64,000 nucleotides of DNA, taken from UBA2784 sp964494625. GTDB taxonomy: Bacteria > Pseudomonadota > Alphaproteobacteria > Micropepsales > Micropepsaceae. Positions 36,201 through 43,372 of this stretch are shown piece after piece. The position numbers and the translations under genes are program-made. The notes beneath the pieces were generated by a model. The model ran no database searches and was not told the origin of the DNA. It worked only from the letters and a program-made list of their open reading frames with translations. The first letter of the stretch is position 1. Each line of letters begins with the position of its first letter. Location of the stretch: the NCBI GenBank assembly GCA_964494625.1, contig CAZBRT010000005.1:1-64000 (forward strand), written 5' to 3'.

Positions 36201-36425
36201 GCTCGTCAGCGCGTATTCCTGCAGGAAGGCGTCCAGCGTGCCGCGCTCGTGCTTGTTGGCGCGCACCTCGGCCACAAGCTGGCGCGCGAGCCCTGCCACC
36301 TTGCCTTGCTGTGTGGGCGAGAGGCGGGCTTCCGCGATCAAACGCTCAACCAGCGGACCCTCGGGCGCGAGGTGGAGGTCCGCAAGGCGCTGGCGTATCG
36401 GGTCATGTCGCATGGGCGCATACAT
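33246..36425 (-). CDS. putA: Bifunctional proline dehydrogenase / L-glutamate gamma-semialdehyde dehydrogenase
   Basis: PutA oxidises proline to glutamate in two steps using FAD and NAD+. The 1059-residue protein has a helical N-terminal region and no ribbon-helix-helix DNA-binding domain, so it should not autoregulate. The proline dehydrogenase barrel carries SIKLSALHPRYEW, LTIDAEEADRLDLMLD and VRLVKGAYWDSEIKRAQ. The aldehyde dehydrogenase half has the general-base Glu in IAETGGLNAMIVD and the nucleophile Cys in DSAGQRCSALRV. I start at ATG 36425; the frame upstream overlaps the divergent panC. The C-terminus is short, lacking the extra domain of the longest PutAs. Confidence 0.95.
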   Translation of the reverse strand: MYAPMRHDPIRQRLADLHLAPEGPLVERLIAEARLSPTQQGKVAGLARQLVAEVRANKHERGTLDAFLQEYALTSEEGVALMCLAEAFLRVPDADTADLLIKDKIGGADWRAHRGKSDSMFVNASTWGLMLTGRIVSWGEADKRLGGILRKLVQRSGEPVIRQAVAYAMRIMGGQFVLGRTIREALSRARDAEKRGFRHSFDMLGEAAYTRADAARYLQSYRDAMGEMAKAAGPRGADQAVTARPSISIKLSALHPRYEWVQRDQVMRDLLPQLVELAVSAKEMFIGLTIDAEEADRLDLMLDIVEALSLHPALAGWDGLGLAVQAYQKRATLVVDWLIDLAARARRNIPVRLVKGAYWDSEIKRAQEQGLSGYPVFTRKTATDVSYLACAKRLLAAPGTIYPQFATHNAHTLAAVRMLAEGNAPPHSATGGNPQRYEFQRLHGMGVALYDRVTGPDRMGEACRIYAPVGTHEDLLAYLVRRLLENGANTSFVNRLADEDAPIDAIIADPIEHLAMTDPKPHPRIPEPRAIYAPRKAAKGIVLSDPAQSGPLLAAMEESLKGPQIAAPVIDGVAVKGTAIEVRDPSDRRRVVGSVILARREDAAMAVASAAKHQDAWDRLGGAKRAAILEKAADLMEARMPHLMALCVREAGKSIPNAQADVREAIDFLRYYAQEARAHFEAPMLMPGPTGERNELSLHGRGVFACIAPWNFPVAIFAGQIAAALAAGNSVVAKPAEQTPLAAAAVIRVLHDAGVPGSVLHFLPGEGAEVGAALVSNPMVSGVAFTGSTETARIIARTLAGRDGPIATLIAETGGLNAMIVDSTALPEQVVRDVTASAFDSAGQRCSALRVLFLQEDIAPRVLDLLAGALADLVIADPMALSTDIGPVIDEAALAMLNAHAARMEKEGRLIRAARLGAGTENGHFFAPRAYAIPSLSVLPHEIFGPILHVITWKAGELSQVCDQINASGYGLTLGIHTRIEETAAFIAGRARVGNLYVNRNQIGAVVGVQPFGGEGLSGTGPKAGGPHYLPRFAVERTLTTNTTASGGNASLLSMSGDG

Positions 36426-36516
36426 GGCCAAAACACGCGGCCTCCGCAAGGGTGACAAGCCCATGTTGCAATGCCATAGATGCGGCCGATGGTCAGCGCG
36501 AGAAGGCACCTCCCCG

Positions 36517-37401
36517 ATGTCGCCACCGATCAAGCCCGCCGCCTTGCCAAGCCTTGCCGGTATCCCGGTGGCCCGCACGGTCCACGAGCTGCGCCGCCAG
36601 ATCGCGCAGGCCCGTCTGGCCCACCGGAAAATCGGCTTTGTGCCGACCATGGGCGCCCTGCACGAGGGACACGTATCGCTGGCCCGCATTGCGCGCGCGC
36701 GCGACGCCTTTGTCGTTGTCAGCATTTTTGTAAACCCGGCCCAGTTCGCGCCGACAGAAGATTTCAATCGCTACCCGCGAACCGAAGAGGATGACGCGAC
36801 CAGGCTGCGGATGGCCGAGGCCTGCGACCTTCTGTTCGTGCCCGCCGCTGCTGAAATGTACCCCAAGGGCTTTGCGACCTCGGTTGCCGTAGGCGGCCCC
36901 TCCGAAGAGCTTGAAACCGATTTCCGCCCGCATTTCTTTGGCGGCGTGGCAACGGTCGTGACCAAACTCCTCACGCAGGTTGCTCCCGACTTCGCGGTTT
37001 TCGGCGAGAAGGATTATCAGCAGCTTCTGGTCATCAAGCGTCTGGTGGCCGATCTCAATCTGCCGGTGGAAATCCTGCCCGGCTTCACCGTGCGCGAAGC
37101 CGATGGTCTCGCGATGTCATCGCGCAACGCCTATCTCTCGGCGGAGGAGCGTGCGACCGCCGCCGCCATGAACCGGGTGCTGGCCGAGGTCGCCAAGGCC
37201 GCGCGCAAGGGCATGGACCTGCGCGAAGCCGAGAAAATGGGGGAGGAAGCCCTTCTCGCCGCCGGCTTCCAGAAAGTTGACTATGTGGCGATCCGCGACG
37301 CCGCTACCCTTGCCCGCATTACCAGGCTGGACGGCCCTGCCCGCGTGCTGGCCGCAGCCCATCTGGGCAAGACGCGGCTGATTGATAATCTGGCGATGTG
37401 A
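36517..37401 (+). CDS. panC: Pantothenate synthetase
   Basis: PanC joins pantoate and beta-alanine with ATP to make pantothenate. The 294-residue protein shows the HIGH-type nucleotide-binding motif FVPTMGALHEGHVSLARIA, VSIFVNPAQFAPTEDFNRYPRTEE, FFGGVATVVTKL, FGEKDYQQLLVIKRLV and the KMSKS-like SSRNAYLS. I chose ATG 36517, giving about 36 residues before the first strand; ATG 36463 is an alternative. It is divergent from putA across 91 bases. Confidence 0.95.
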   Translation: MSPPIKPAALPSLAGIPVARTVHELRRQIAQARLAHRKIGFVPTMGALHEGHVSLARIARARDAFVVVSIFVNPAQFAPTEDFNRYPRTEEDDATRLRMAEACDLLFVPAAAEMYPKGFATSVAVGGPSEELETDFRPHFFGGVATVVTKLLTQVAPDFAVFGEKDYQQLLVIKRLVADLNLPVEILPGFTVREADGLAMSSRNAYLSAEERATAAAMNRVLAEVAKAARKGMDLREAEKMGEEALLAAGFQKVDYVAIRDAATLARITRLDGPARVLAAAHLGKTRLIDNLAM

Positions 37402-37417
37402 CCGCATCGGAGGCGCA

Positions 37418-37495
37418 ATGGCCCGCAAGATGATCGAGGTTGAAAACGTCAATCATCCCGGCCATTTCGCGCGCGTGAAAGTCGCAAACCGCTGA
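37418..37495 (+). pseudogene. Truncated 25-codon ORF after panC
   Basis: An ATG with an excellent GGAGG site (37409-37413) opens a frame MARKMIEVENVNHPGHFARV ending at TGA 37495. The VENVNHPGH stretch reminds me of the N-terminus of a family of roughly 90-100-residue hypothetical proteins, which I recall as DUF6958. If so, this is the intact start of a gene whose body has been lost. It is too short for me to assign firmly, and an independent micro-ORF remains possible. Confidence 0.35.
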
Positions 37496-37560
37496 GATGG
37501 CGAAGGGCGTGAGGCAGGTCATTTCAGGCGTCCGCGAGGTTCCTCACCAGCAGGTTGCAC

Positions 37561-38052
37561 ATGCCAAAGGAAAACGAATTTTTGGGGATCAAGTGCCGCT
37601 TCGAGCCGGTCGATTTCTATAGTTCTATGTTTGGGCGCTACGTAGATGGGGGCATCGGCTGCTTCGACATGAATGGGCCGAGTCCGTTTCGGGGTGGAAC
37701 AGGTGGCGGCGGCGTCACGATTGACGGAACCATGATCCTCGATTGGGCTGAAGATGGCACATTGACCTGTGTCGAGACGTTCCTCCTTCTCAGGTCTCGC
37801 TACTTTCGGATGGAGGCCCTGCCGATCATTCGCGAGGGTGGCTATCATCGCGCGATACTCGAGACGAAAAACCTGCGCCCCGAGATTGAGGACAAAGAGA
37901 TTATCGAGACAGGAGAGAATGGCATGCTCGACTTCCGCTTCGTCGTGCGGGAGGTCGACAAGACGGTGAAACTGGGCGACTTCATCTGGGCGCTGGTAGC
38001 GGATGGTCTTCTGATCGGCTTCCGCTTCGATTTCCGGCCGCTGATGACTTGA
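37561..38052 (+). CDS. Hypothetical protein (163 aa)
   Basis: I do not recognise it. The sequence looks like a soluble alpha/beta protein with Gly-rich loops (FRGGTGGGGVTIDGTMILDWAEDG) and a beta-rich second half (DFRFVVREVDKTVKLGDFIWALVADGLLIGFRFDFRP). There is no signal peptide or membrane span. An in-frame TTG lies two codons before ATG 37561; the ribosome site is weak. It is somewhat less G+C-rich than panC and lies between the truncated ORF and a cluster of repeats, so it belongs to a region that has been reworked. Confidence 0.55.
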   Translation: MPKENEFLGIKCRFEPVDFYSSMFGRYVDGGIGCFDMNGPSPFRGGTGGGGVTIDGTMILDWAEDGTLTCVETFLLLRSRYFRMEALPIIREGGYHRAILETKNLRPEIEDKEIIETGENGMLDFRFVVREVDKTVKLGDFIWALVADGLLIGFRFDFRPLMT

Positions 38053-38056
38053 CCGA

Positions 38057-38142
38057 GACCCTATTTCGGACCCTATTTCGGTGACAGTGCACTTAACTCC
38101 CCGAATTAAGTGCACTGTCACCGAAATTCACGGTCACCGAAG
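38057..38142. repeat. Perfect 22-bp inverted repeat with flanking tandem repeats
   Basis: The arms ATTTCGGTGACAGTGCACTT+AA (38075-38096) and its exact reverse complement (38106-38127) surround a 9-base loop. On the left, GACCCTATTTCGG occurs twice in tandem (38057-38069, 38069-38081). On the right, GTCACCGAAATTCACG is followed by a near copy GTCACCGAAGTTCAC. There is no T-run, so it is not a standard terminator. The structure resembles a REP-type hairpin or a mobile-element end. Confidence 0.75.
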
Positions 38143-38143
38143 T

Positions 38144-38240
38144 TCACAGCAACCCCAAACTCGCCAGTTCCGCGCGCAGGGCTTCGGGCAAATTGCGGTC
38201 AGAGCCCTTCAGATCAGGCGGGGCGTCTTTGGCTGCAAGA
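38144..38240 (-). pseudogene. Displaced duplicate of the DUF1489 gene 3' end
   Basis: This 97-base stretch matches 39795-39891 at about 86 positions, including a 41-base identical core (38181-38221). On the minus strand it encodes AKDAPPDLKGSDRNLPEALR and continues to the same C-terminus SLGLL, then TGA. All but one of the codon differences from the intact gene are silent. It is therefore an orphaned, once-functional gene end. With the intact copy it brackets a two-gene island of about 1.55 kb. Confidence 0.85.
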
Positions 38241-38335
38241 GGGTCAGAATTGTTTCGGCCAGGGAAGCTTTCAAGTGAGTGCCGATATGGCCATTTGTGC
38301 GCTCAAAATCTCATCAATCCAACATGTAACGGCCT

Positions 38336-38713
38336 TTAGTCCGCTTTAGCGACGAGCACAGATCGGATTTTGTCGAGGAAGAAGTCACTACCAAGGATCA
38401 GTGACAGCTCACCTTCAACGCCCTGAGTTTCTCCTATTGTTTCTGGAAGTTTGAGTTCCGGGAGCGCACGGCACAACCAAATTGCCCTGCCGTCGCCTCC
38501 AACTTTTGAAACGTCTATCTCATAGATACCCCTATCGCTTTTGACGTGAAACACAAGATCGCGAAATGAGAAGCGAAGTACGAAAGTCCGGAACAGCTCA
38601 GCGTATTTGTTCACATCGACAATTTTCGCTTCGGAACCAAATTGTTGCTCAACGAAGAGCAGCAATCGTTCCAGGTCCTGAAACTTGTACGGGATCAAAT
38701 CCGGCCCTGCCAT
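38336..38713 (-). CDS. Hypothetical protein (125 aa) in the DUF1489 island
   Basis: I do not recognise it. The protein alternates helix and strand: a Leu-rich helix (YKFQDLERLLLFVEQQFG), then beta-strands (FRTFVLRFSFRDLVFHVKSDRGIYEIDVSKV) and a C-terminal helix, with no signal or membrane segment. It begins 15 bases after the TPR gene on the same strand, so the pair is an operon. G+C content is clearly lower than in the neighbouring catabolic genes, and codons such as TTG, CAA and AGT are frequent, consistent with transfer. Confidence 0.55.
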   Translation of the reverse strand: MAGPDLIPYKFQDLERLLLFVEQQFGSEAKIVDVNKYAELFRTFVLRFSFRDLVFHVKSDRGIYEIDVSKVGGDGRAIWLCRALPELKLPETIGETQGVEGELSLILGSDFFLDKIRSVLVAKAD

Positions 38714-38728
38714 TTGCTCTTTGCCGCC

Positions 38729-39682
38729 CTACGGTGTCAGGCCCATCTGGGCATACTCATCGACAATGCCAGGATTGAGCGCCGTCGCACGTTCAATTTC
38801 AGTCTGGCCCTCTTGCGCATGCCCGAGTCTCAAAAGCGCAATGCCTCGGCCAAAGTGGTCGAATGCGCCTGCGTCTTGAGTCCTGATCGCGCCATTGAAG
38901 TCTTCAAGCGACTCTTGCCAACGCTCCAACCTCAAATAGGCAGCCGCACGGTGGCGCAAGGCTTCCTCTTCGCCGGGCGCCAATCTGAGAGCTTCAGTAA
39001 AGTCGGAGATCGCCTCTGAATCGTTTCTCAAGACAAGATGCACCGCTCCCCGATTGAGGAAGCTGCGGTGATCTTGAGGCTCAATGCGGATCGCCTCAGC
39101 GTAGTCCGCAATTGCAAGATCATGACGCTCCATCGAAAAATGAACGTTGCCTCGAGCGCCATAGGCTCTGGCGTCATCCGGCTTAAGTCGAATCGTCTCG
39201 TCAAGGTCGGCCAAGGCAAGCTCGAAATTGTTCTGCATGTAGTAGGCAACTCCCCGGCTGTAGCGGGGGCTGAAATATGATGGATCGAGCGCAATTGCTG
39301 TAGTGAACTCGGTGATCGCGCGATCAAGCTTGCCCTGCTGAGCATAGACAAGGCCCCGATTGATGATGGCACCTGCTGCGCGAGGATTAAGACGCACTAC
39401 CTCGTTGTAGTCTGCCAATGCATCATCGAAGTCGCCTAGAGCGTAGTAGGCATTGCCCCGATTGAAGCGGGCATCTTGGAGCGTGTGCCAGTTCGGTGTT
39501 GCTGTCTCGATGACAGTGGTGCAGGCGGAAATCGCTCGGGATGGTTCGATTTCGCCGCTGACATCCCTGCAAACACCAAGCAGATCATCCAGTGACGGTG
39601 ACGTTTGCGCGTTGGCACATGGAAGGGCAAAGAGAGCGGCTGTCAGCACACCGATTATGCGACTGGCTGATCTACTAGTCAT
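38729..39682 (-). CDS. Secreted tetratricopeptide-repeat protein
   Basis: The 317-residue protein starts at ATG 39682 with a signal peptide (IIGVLTAALFALPCANAQ). It carries seven or more TPR units of 34 residues, for example RFNRGNAYYALGDFDDALAD, INRGLVYAQQGKLDRAITEF and YSRGVAYYMQNNFELALADL. The cysteines after the signal (GVCRDVSG and ISACTTVI) could form a disulfide. Such periplasmic TPR proteins are scaffolds; no partner is identifiable. It heads the two-gene island inserted at the end of the DUF1489 gene and shares its lower G+C content. Confidence 0.8.
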   Translation of the reverse strand: MTSRSASRIIGVLTAALFALPCANAQTSPSLDDLLGVCRDVSGEIEPSRAISACTTVIETATPNWHTLQDARFNRGNAYYALGDFDDALADYNEVVRLNPRAAGAIINRGLVYAQQGKLDRAITEFTTAIALDPSYFSPRYSRGVAYYMQNNFELALADLDETIRLKPDDARAYGARGNVHFSMERHDLAIADYAEAIRIEPQDHRSFLNRGAVHLVLRNDSEAISDFTEALRLAPGEEEALRHRAAAYLRLERWQESLEDFNGAIRTQDAGAFDHFGRGIALLRLGHAQEGQTEIERATALNPGIVDEYAQMGLTP

Positions 39683-39794
39683 GGCGGTCGCGTTCCAAGG
39701 ATTGGCCCCAGTTCGACAACAATACACCTAGCGCAAGGCAATGTTGAGCCCGAGATCATCATTGCCGGGGTGATGTAGGCCGCCTCAAAATGCC

Positions 39795-40220
39795 CTACAA
39801 CAACCCCAAACTCGCCAGTTCTGCTCGCAACGCTTCGGGCAAATTGCGGTCAGAGCCCTTCAGATCAGGCGGCGCGTCCTTGGCCGAAAGATAGCGCCAT
39901 CCCTGGAACGGCCGGTGCGGGCGGCCCGCAACCGGGATGACCTTGGGCGCCATCACGATGGCGCACGCGGGAACGCCCTGCTTCACCGAGGGGCGCAACG
40001 CGATGATGGGCTGCCGCGCGGCGATCACACCCTTGATGACCCAATAGAGCGAACCGCCGTCGAGAATGTCGCTGTCGCGCTTGGGCGTCTGGCGGGTCAA
40101 GTGGATGATCTCCGGCTTCTTGCCTTTGGCGCGCGCGGCTTTGGCCTTTTCCTTCACCCAGGCATTAAGGTCGGCAAGGCTCTCTGCGCCGACACAGAGT
40201 TTGAGCAGATGAAGCGTCAT
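39795..40220 (-). CDS. DUF1489 family protein
   Basis: The 141-residue protein matches DUF1489, a conserved alphaproteobacterial family of unknown function: MTLHLLKLCVGAESLADLN, HLTRQTPKR, GGSLYWVIKGVIAARQ and PHRPFQGWRYL. Its start overlaps the liuD stop by four bases, so it is the last gene of the liu operon. Its last 30 or so codons (39795-39891) have a diverged duplicate 1.55 kb further on, implying that the present 3' end arrived with the island next to it. Confidence 0.88.
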   Translation of the reverse strand: MTLHLLKLCVGAESLADLNAWVKEKAKAARAKGKKPEIIHLTRQTPKRDSDILDGGSLYWVIKGVIAARQPIIALRPSVKQGVPACAIVMAPKVIPVAGRPHRPFQGWRYLSAKDAPPDLKGSDRNLPEALRAELASLGLL

Positions 40221-42208
40221 GCCGCTTCCAGCCGCACCAGCAACGCGCCTTCCGTTACCTGAGCACCCACAGCGGCCAGCACTTCGGCAATCACGCCATC
40301 GGCTGGCGCGGTCAGCGTGTGCTCCATTTTCATGGCTTCAAGCGTCACCAGTGGCATGCCGCGCGAAACCTTCGCGCCCTTTTCCGCCATCACCTGAATG
40401 ATCTTGCCGGGCATGGGCGCAAGAATGCGGTCGGCGCCCGTGCTGCCAGTGTCATCCATGGAGAGCGCGTCGGGCAGCACGAAATGAAACGCCGCGCCGC
40501 TTTGCATGACGACGATGTCGTGGCCGATGCGCGTGGCCGCCGCTTTCAGGCGCACGCCACCCAGCACGGCGGCAATCGTGCCGTCGCTTGTGATGTCAGC
40601 TGACACGTCCACTTCCCGCCCGGCTGCGGCGGCGCGCATGACGCCTTTTGCGCGCGTGATGATGACCGGCAGCGCCTTGCCCGCATGTTCGAGCGCCAAT
40701 GTTTCAGTCGAGATACCGCCGACGCGAAACCCGTCGGCGATATCCCACGGCGAGGTGCCGCGCGGCGTGGCCGCCTGCCGCTCGTGAACGACAAAAAGCG
40801 CGGCCAGAATGGCGGCGTCGGCAGGCAGAGCAGGTTCCGGTGGCATAAGGGCTGCAAGGTTGCGGTCGATGAAACCCGTATCGACATCGCCCGCGGCAAA
40901 GTCGCGATGATGCAGGGCCGCGTCAATGAAGGCCGCATTGGTACGCACGCCGGCAATCTCGACCTGACGCATCGCGCGCGACAGGCGGGCGAGCGCACGT
41001 GCCCGCGTTTCGCCCCAGGCAATGACCTTGGCGATCATCGGGTCATAGAACATCGAGACGGCATCGCCCTCGCGCACGCCGCCGTCGATCCGCACATGCG
41101 CCATGTTTTCCGGCAGGCGCAGCCGGTGCAATGTACCGATGGAGGGCAGGAAGCCCTTCACCGGGTCCTCCGCATAAAGCCGCGCCTCGATCGCATGGCC
41201 CTTCTTCGTGATGGCGTCCTGTGAAAGCGGCAGCTTCTCTCCCGCCGCCACGCGCAACTGCCATTCGACCAGATCAAGCCCGGTGATCATCTCGGTTACG
41301 GGATGCTCAACCTGCAGCCGCGTATTCATTTCCATGAACCAGAAGCGGTCCGGCTTCAGGCCGTCGGACGCATCGGCAATGAACTCGACCGTTCCCGCAC
41401 CCTGATAGGCAATGGCCGCTGCCGCCTTCACGGCAGCGGCGCCCATCAGGGAACGCATGGCTTCCGGCATGCCGGGCGCGGGCGCCTCCTCCAGCACTTT
41501 CTGGTGGCGGCGCTGCACCGAACAATCGCGCTCGAAAAGATGGATCGCATTGCCGTGGCTGTCGGCAAAGACCTGGATTTCGATGTGTCGCGGGCGCGTG
41601 ATGTATTTTTCGATCAGCACACGGTCATCGCCAAACGATGACGCGGCCTCGCGCTTGCAGGATTGCAGGGCAGCAGCAAATGCCTCCGGCGCATCCACAC
41701 GGCGCATGCCCTTGCCGCCACCGCCCGCCACCGCCTTGATGAGAACCGGATAGCCGATCTTCCCCGCTTCCCCCGCCAGAAAACCCGCATCCTGATTTTC
41801 GCCGTGATAGCCGGGCACGACCGGCACGCCGGATTTCGCCATCAAGGCCTTGGCGGCGTCTTTCAGGCCCATGGCGCGGATCGCATCGGGCGGCGGCCCC
41901 ACAAAGATGATCCCCGCCTTGGCACAGGCTTCGGCAAAGGCCGCGTTTTCGGAGAGAAAGCCATAGCCCGGATGGATCGCATCGGCGCCCATGTCCTTGG
42001 CTGCCTTGATGATCGCATCGCCGCGCAGATAGGACGCGCGCGCCTCTGCCCCGCCGATATGGACAGCGCGGTCCGCCATTCCGACATGAACCGCACCCGC
42101 ATCCGCGTCTGAATAGACGGCAATTGTCGCAATACCCATGCGGCGCGCCGTGCGGATGACACGGCAGGCAATCTCTCCGCGATTGGCGATCAAGAGCGTG
42201 CGGAACAT
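40217..42208 (-). CDS. liuD: Methylcrotonyl-CoA carboxylase biotin-containing alpha subunit
   Basis: With the beta subunit it carboxylates 3-methylcrotonyl-CoA in leucine breakdown. The 663 residues contain a biotin carboxylase domain (LLIANRGEIACRVIRTARRMGI, AGGGGKGMRRV, EMNTRLQVEHPVTEMITG), a middle linker and a C-terminal biotinyl domain with the AMKM site (LVTLEAMKMEHTLTAP). Acetyl- or propionyl-CoA carboxylase alpha chains look alike; the liuB and liuC neighbours decide the call. It starts within the liuC stop (4-base overlap). Confidence 0.92.
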   Translation of the reverse strand: MFRTLLIANRGEIACRVIRTARRMGIATIAVYSDADAGAVHVGMADRAVHIGGAEARASYLRGDAIIKAAKDMGADAIHPGYGFLSENAAFAEACAKAGIIFVGPPPDAIRAMGLKDAAKALMAKSGVPVVPGYHGENQDAGFLAGEAGKIGYPVLIKAVAGGGGKGMRRVDAPEAFAAALQSCKREAASSFGDDRVLIEKYITRPRHIEIQVFADSHGNAIHLFERDCSVQRRHQKVLEEAPAPGMPEAMRSLMGAAAVKAAAAIAYQGAGTVEFIADASDGLKPDRFWFMEMNTRLQVEHPVTEMITGLDLVEWQLRVAAGEKLPLSQDAITKKGHAIEARLYAEDPVKGFLPSIGTLHRLRLPENMAHVRIDGGVREGDAVSMFYDPMIAKVIAWGETRARALARLSRAMRQVEIAGVRTNAAFIDAALHHRDFAAGDVDTGFIDRNLAALMPPEPALPADAAILAALFVVHERQAATPRGTSPWDIADGFRVGGISTETLALEHAGKALPVIITRAKGVMRAAAAGREVDVSADITSDGTIAAVLGGVRLKAAATRIGHDIVVMQSGAAFHFVLPDALSMDDTGSTGADRILAPMPGKIIQVMAEKGAKVSRGMPLVTLEAMKMEHTLTAPADGVIAEVLAAVGAQVTEGALLVRLEAA

Positions 42209-43017
42209 CAGCCCTTTGCCCAGGATGGCTTGCGCTTTTCAAGGAAGGCGGAAAGCCCCTCCTTCGCTTCGTCGCTGGCGCGCCGCTCGGCGATCAGACG
42301 CGATGTTTCATCGCGCACGTCAGCAATCGGCTGTGACGTCACAAGATCGATCAGCTTTTTGGCTTCGTGGATCGCCTCGGGCGCGCCATCAAGGATGGCC
42401 GCCACGATCTTCTCCGAAAGGTCCGCCATGGCCTGACGATCCGGCGCCACTGCATGGACAAGGCCCAGCCGGAAGGCCTCATCGGCGCCAAAGCGCTCAC
42501 CCGTCAGGAAATAGCGGCGGGCCGCACGCGTGCCGATAGCCTCGATCACATAGGGCGAGATGACTGCGGGGATGAGCCCCAGCCGGACCTCGGAAAGACC
42601 GAACACCGCATCGCGTGTTGCCAATGCGATGTCGCATGCCGCGACCAGCCCCATGCCGCCGGCAACGGCAGGCCCGTGAACCAGCGCGATGGTCGGTTGC
42701 GGCAGCGCGCGCAACTTCGCCAGCATCTTGGCAAGGTCGCCTGCATCCGCCCGGTTCTCTTTGGGCGTCCAGTCGGCGGCGGCGCGCATCCACGCAAGAT
42801 CAGCGCCTGCCGAAAAGCTTTTCCCCGCACCCGCGATCAGCACCACGCGGACACCCTCGGCCACCCGCAGATCCTCAAAAATGTCCGACAGCATGTCGAT
42901 GACATCGGGATTGAAAGCGTTGTGCACTTCGGGCCGGTTCAGCGTGACAACGGCAACGCTGTCGCGCGTCGTCTCGAAGTGAACCAGCGGTTCGGCGGCA
43001 GTTGATGCATCACTCAT
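42208..43017 (-). CDS. liuC: Methylglutaconyl-CoA hydratase (enoyl-CoA hydratase family)
   Basis: A crotonase-fold protein of 269 residues that should hydrate 3-methylglutaconyl-CoA to HMG-CoA. The oxyanion-hole segments FSAGADLAWM and HGPAVAGGMGLVAACDIALAT, and the acidic FGLSEVRLGLIPAVISP, are present. Family members vary in substrate; the assignment rests on its place between the two methylcrotonyl-CoA carboxylase subunit genes. It overlaps liuD by one to four bases and follows the small membrane gene by 13 bases. Confidence 0.88.
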   Translation of the reverse strand: MSDASTAAEPLVHFETTRDSVAVVTLNRPEVHNAFNPDVIDMLSDIFEDLRVAEGVRVVLIAGAGKSFSAGADLAWMRAAADWTPKENRADAGDLAKMLAKLRALPQPTIALVHGPAVAGGMGLVAACDIALATRDAVFGLSEVRLGLIPAVISPYVIEAIGTRAARRYFLTGERFGADEAFRLGLVHAVAPDRQAMADLSEKIVAAILDGAPEAIHEAKKLIDLVTSQPIADVRDETSRLIAERRASDEAKEGLSAFLEKRKPSWAKG

Positions 43018-43030
43018 GGTTGGCTCTTTC

Positions 43031-43348
43031 TCAGCGCTTCAGAACCACGCGCTTGACGGCAAAGAAAACGGCAATGACACAGACATAGCCCACGAACAGC
43101 AGACCCAGATAGCGCCAATAGGAAGGCTCCAGAAGTTCGGGCAGGCGGAAGGCGGCATTGCGCGCAAGCACGGGCAGAAGCGTGTCAATCACCACATGCA
43201 CGATCACGGCACCCGCGGCGATGTAAAGAAGCCGCCGCCACGAGGGCATCAGGAAAGCGGCAACAGCGGCGATGATGAGCCCCTGCATCTTGTTGATGCT
43301 GGCAAAGCCGGTCTGCAGGAAATCAAGAATCTCGTTCACCAACTCCAT
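43031..43348 (-). CDS. Small membrane protein within the liu operon
   Basis: The 105-residue protein has three hydrophobic spans: about 14-35, 40-60 and 75-98, the last followed by a basic KRVVLKR tail. It is not a family I know. ATG 43348 has a GGGGGA site five bases ahead and is preferred to ATG 43366. Lying 24 bases after liuB and 13 before liuC, it must be co-transcribed with leucine catabolism genes, which is unusual; it may be a transport accessory or simply carried along. Confidence 0.7.
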   Translation of the reverse strand: MELVNEILDFLQTGFASINKMQGLIIAAVAAFLMPSWRRLLYIAAGAVIVHVVIDTLLPVLARNAAFRLPELLEPSYWRYLGLLFVGYVCVIAVFFAVKRVVLKR

Positions 43349-43372
43349 GGCAATCCCCCGTTGCATCCATGT

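Noticed and set aside
34143..36455. A 770-codon open frame antisense to putA
   Set aside because: Both PutA catalytic domains are intact on the minus strand; the antisense translation has no recognisable domain and a biased Arg/His/Gly composition.
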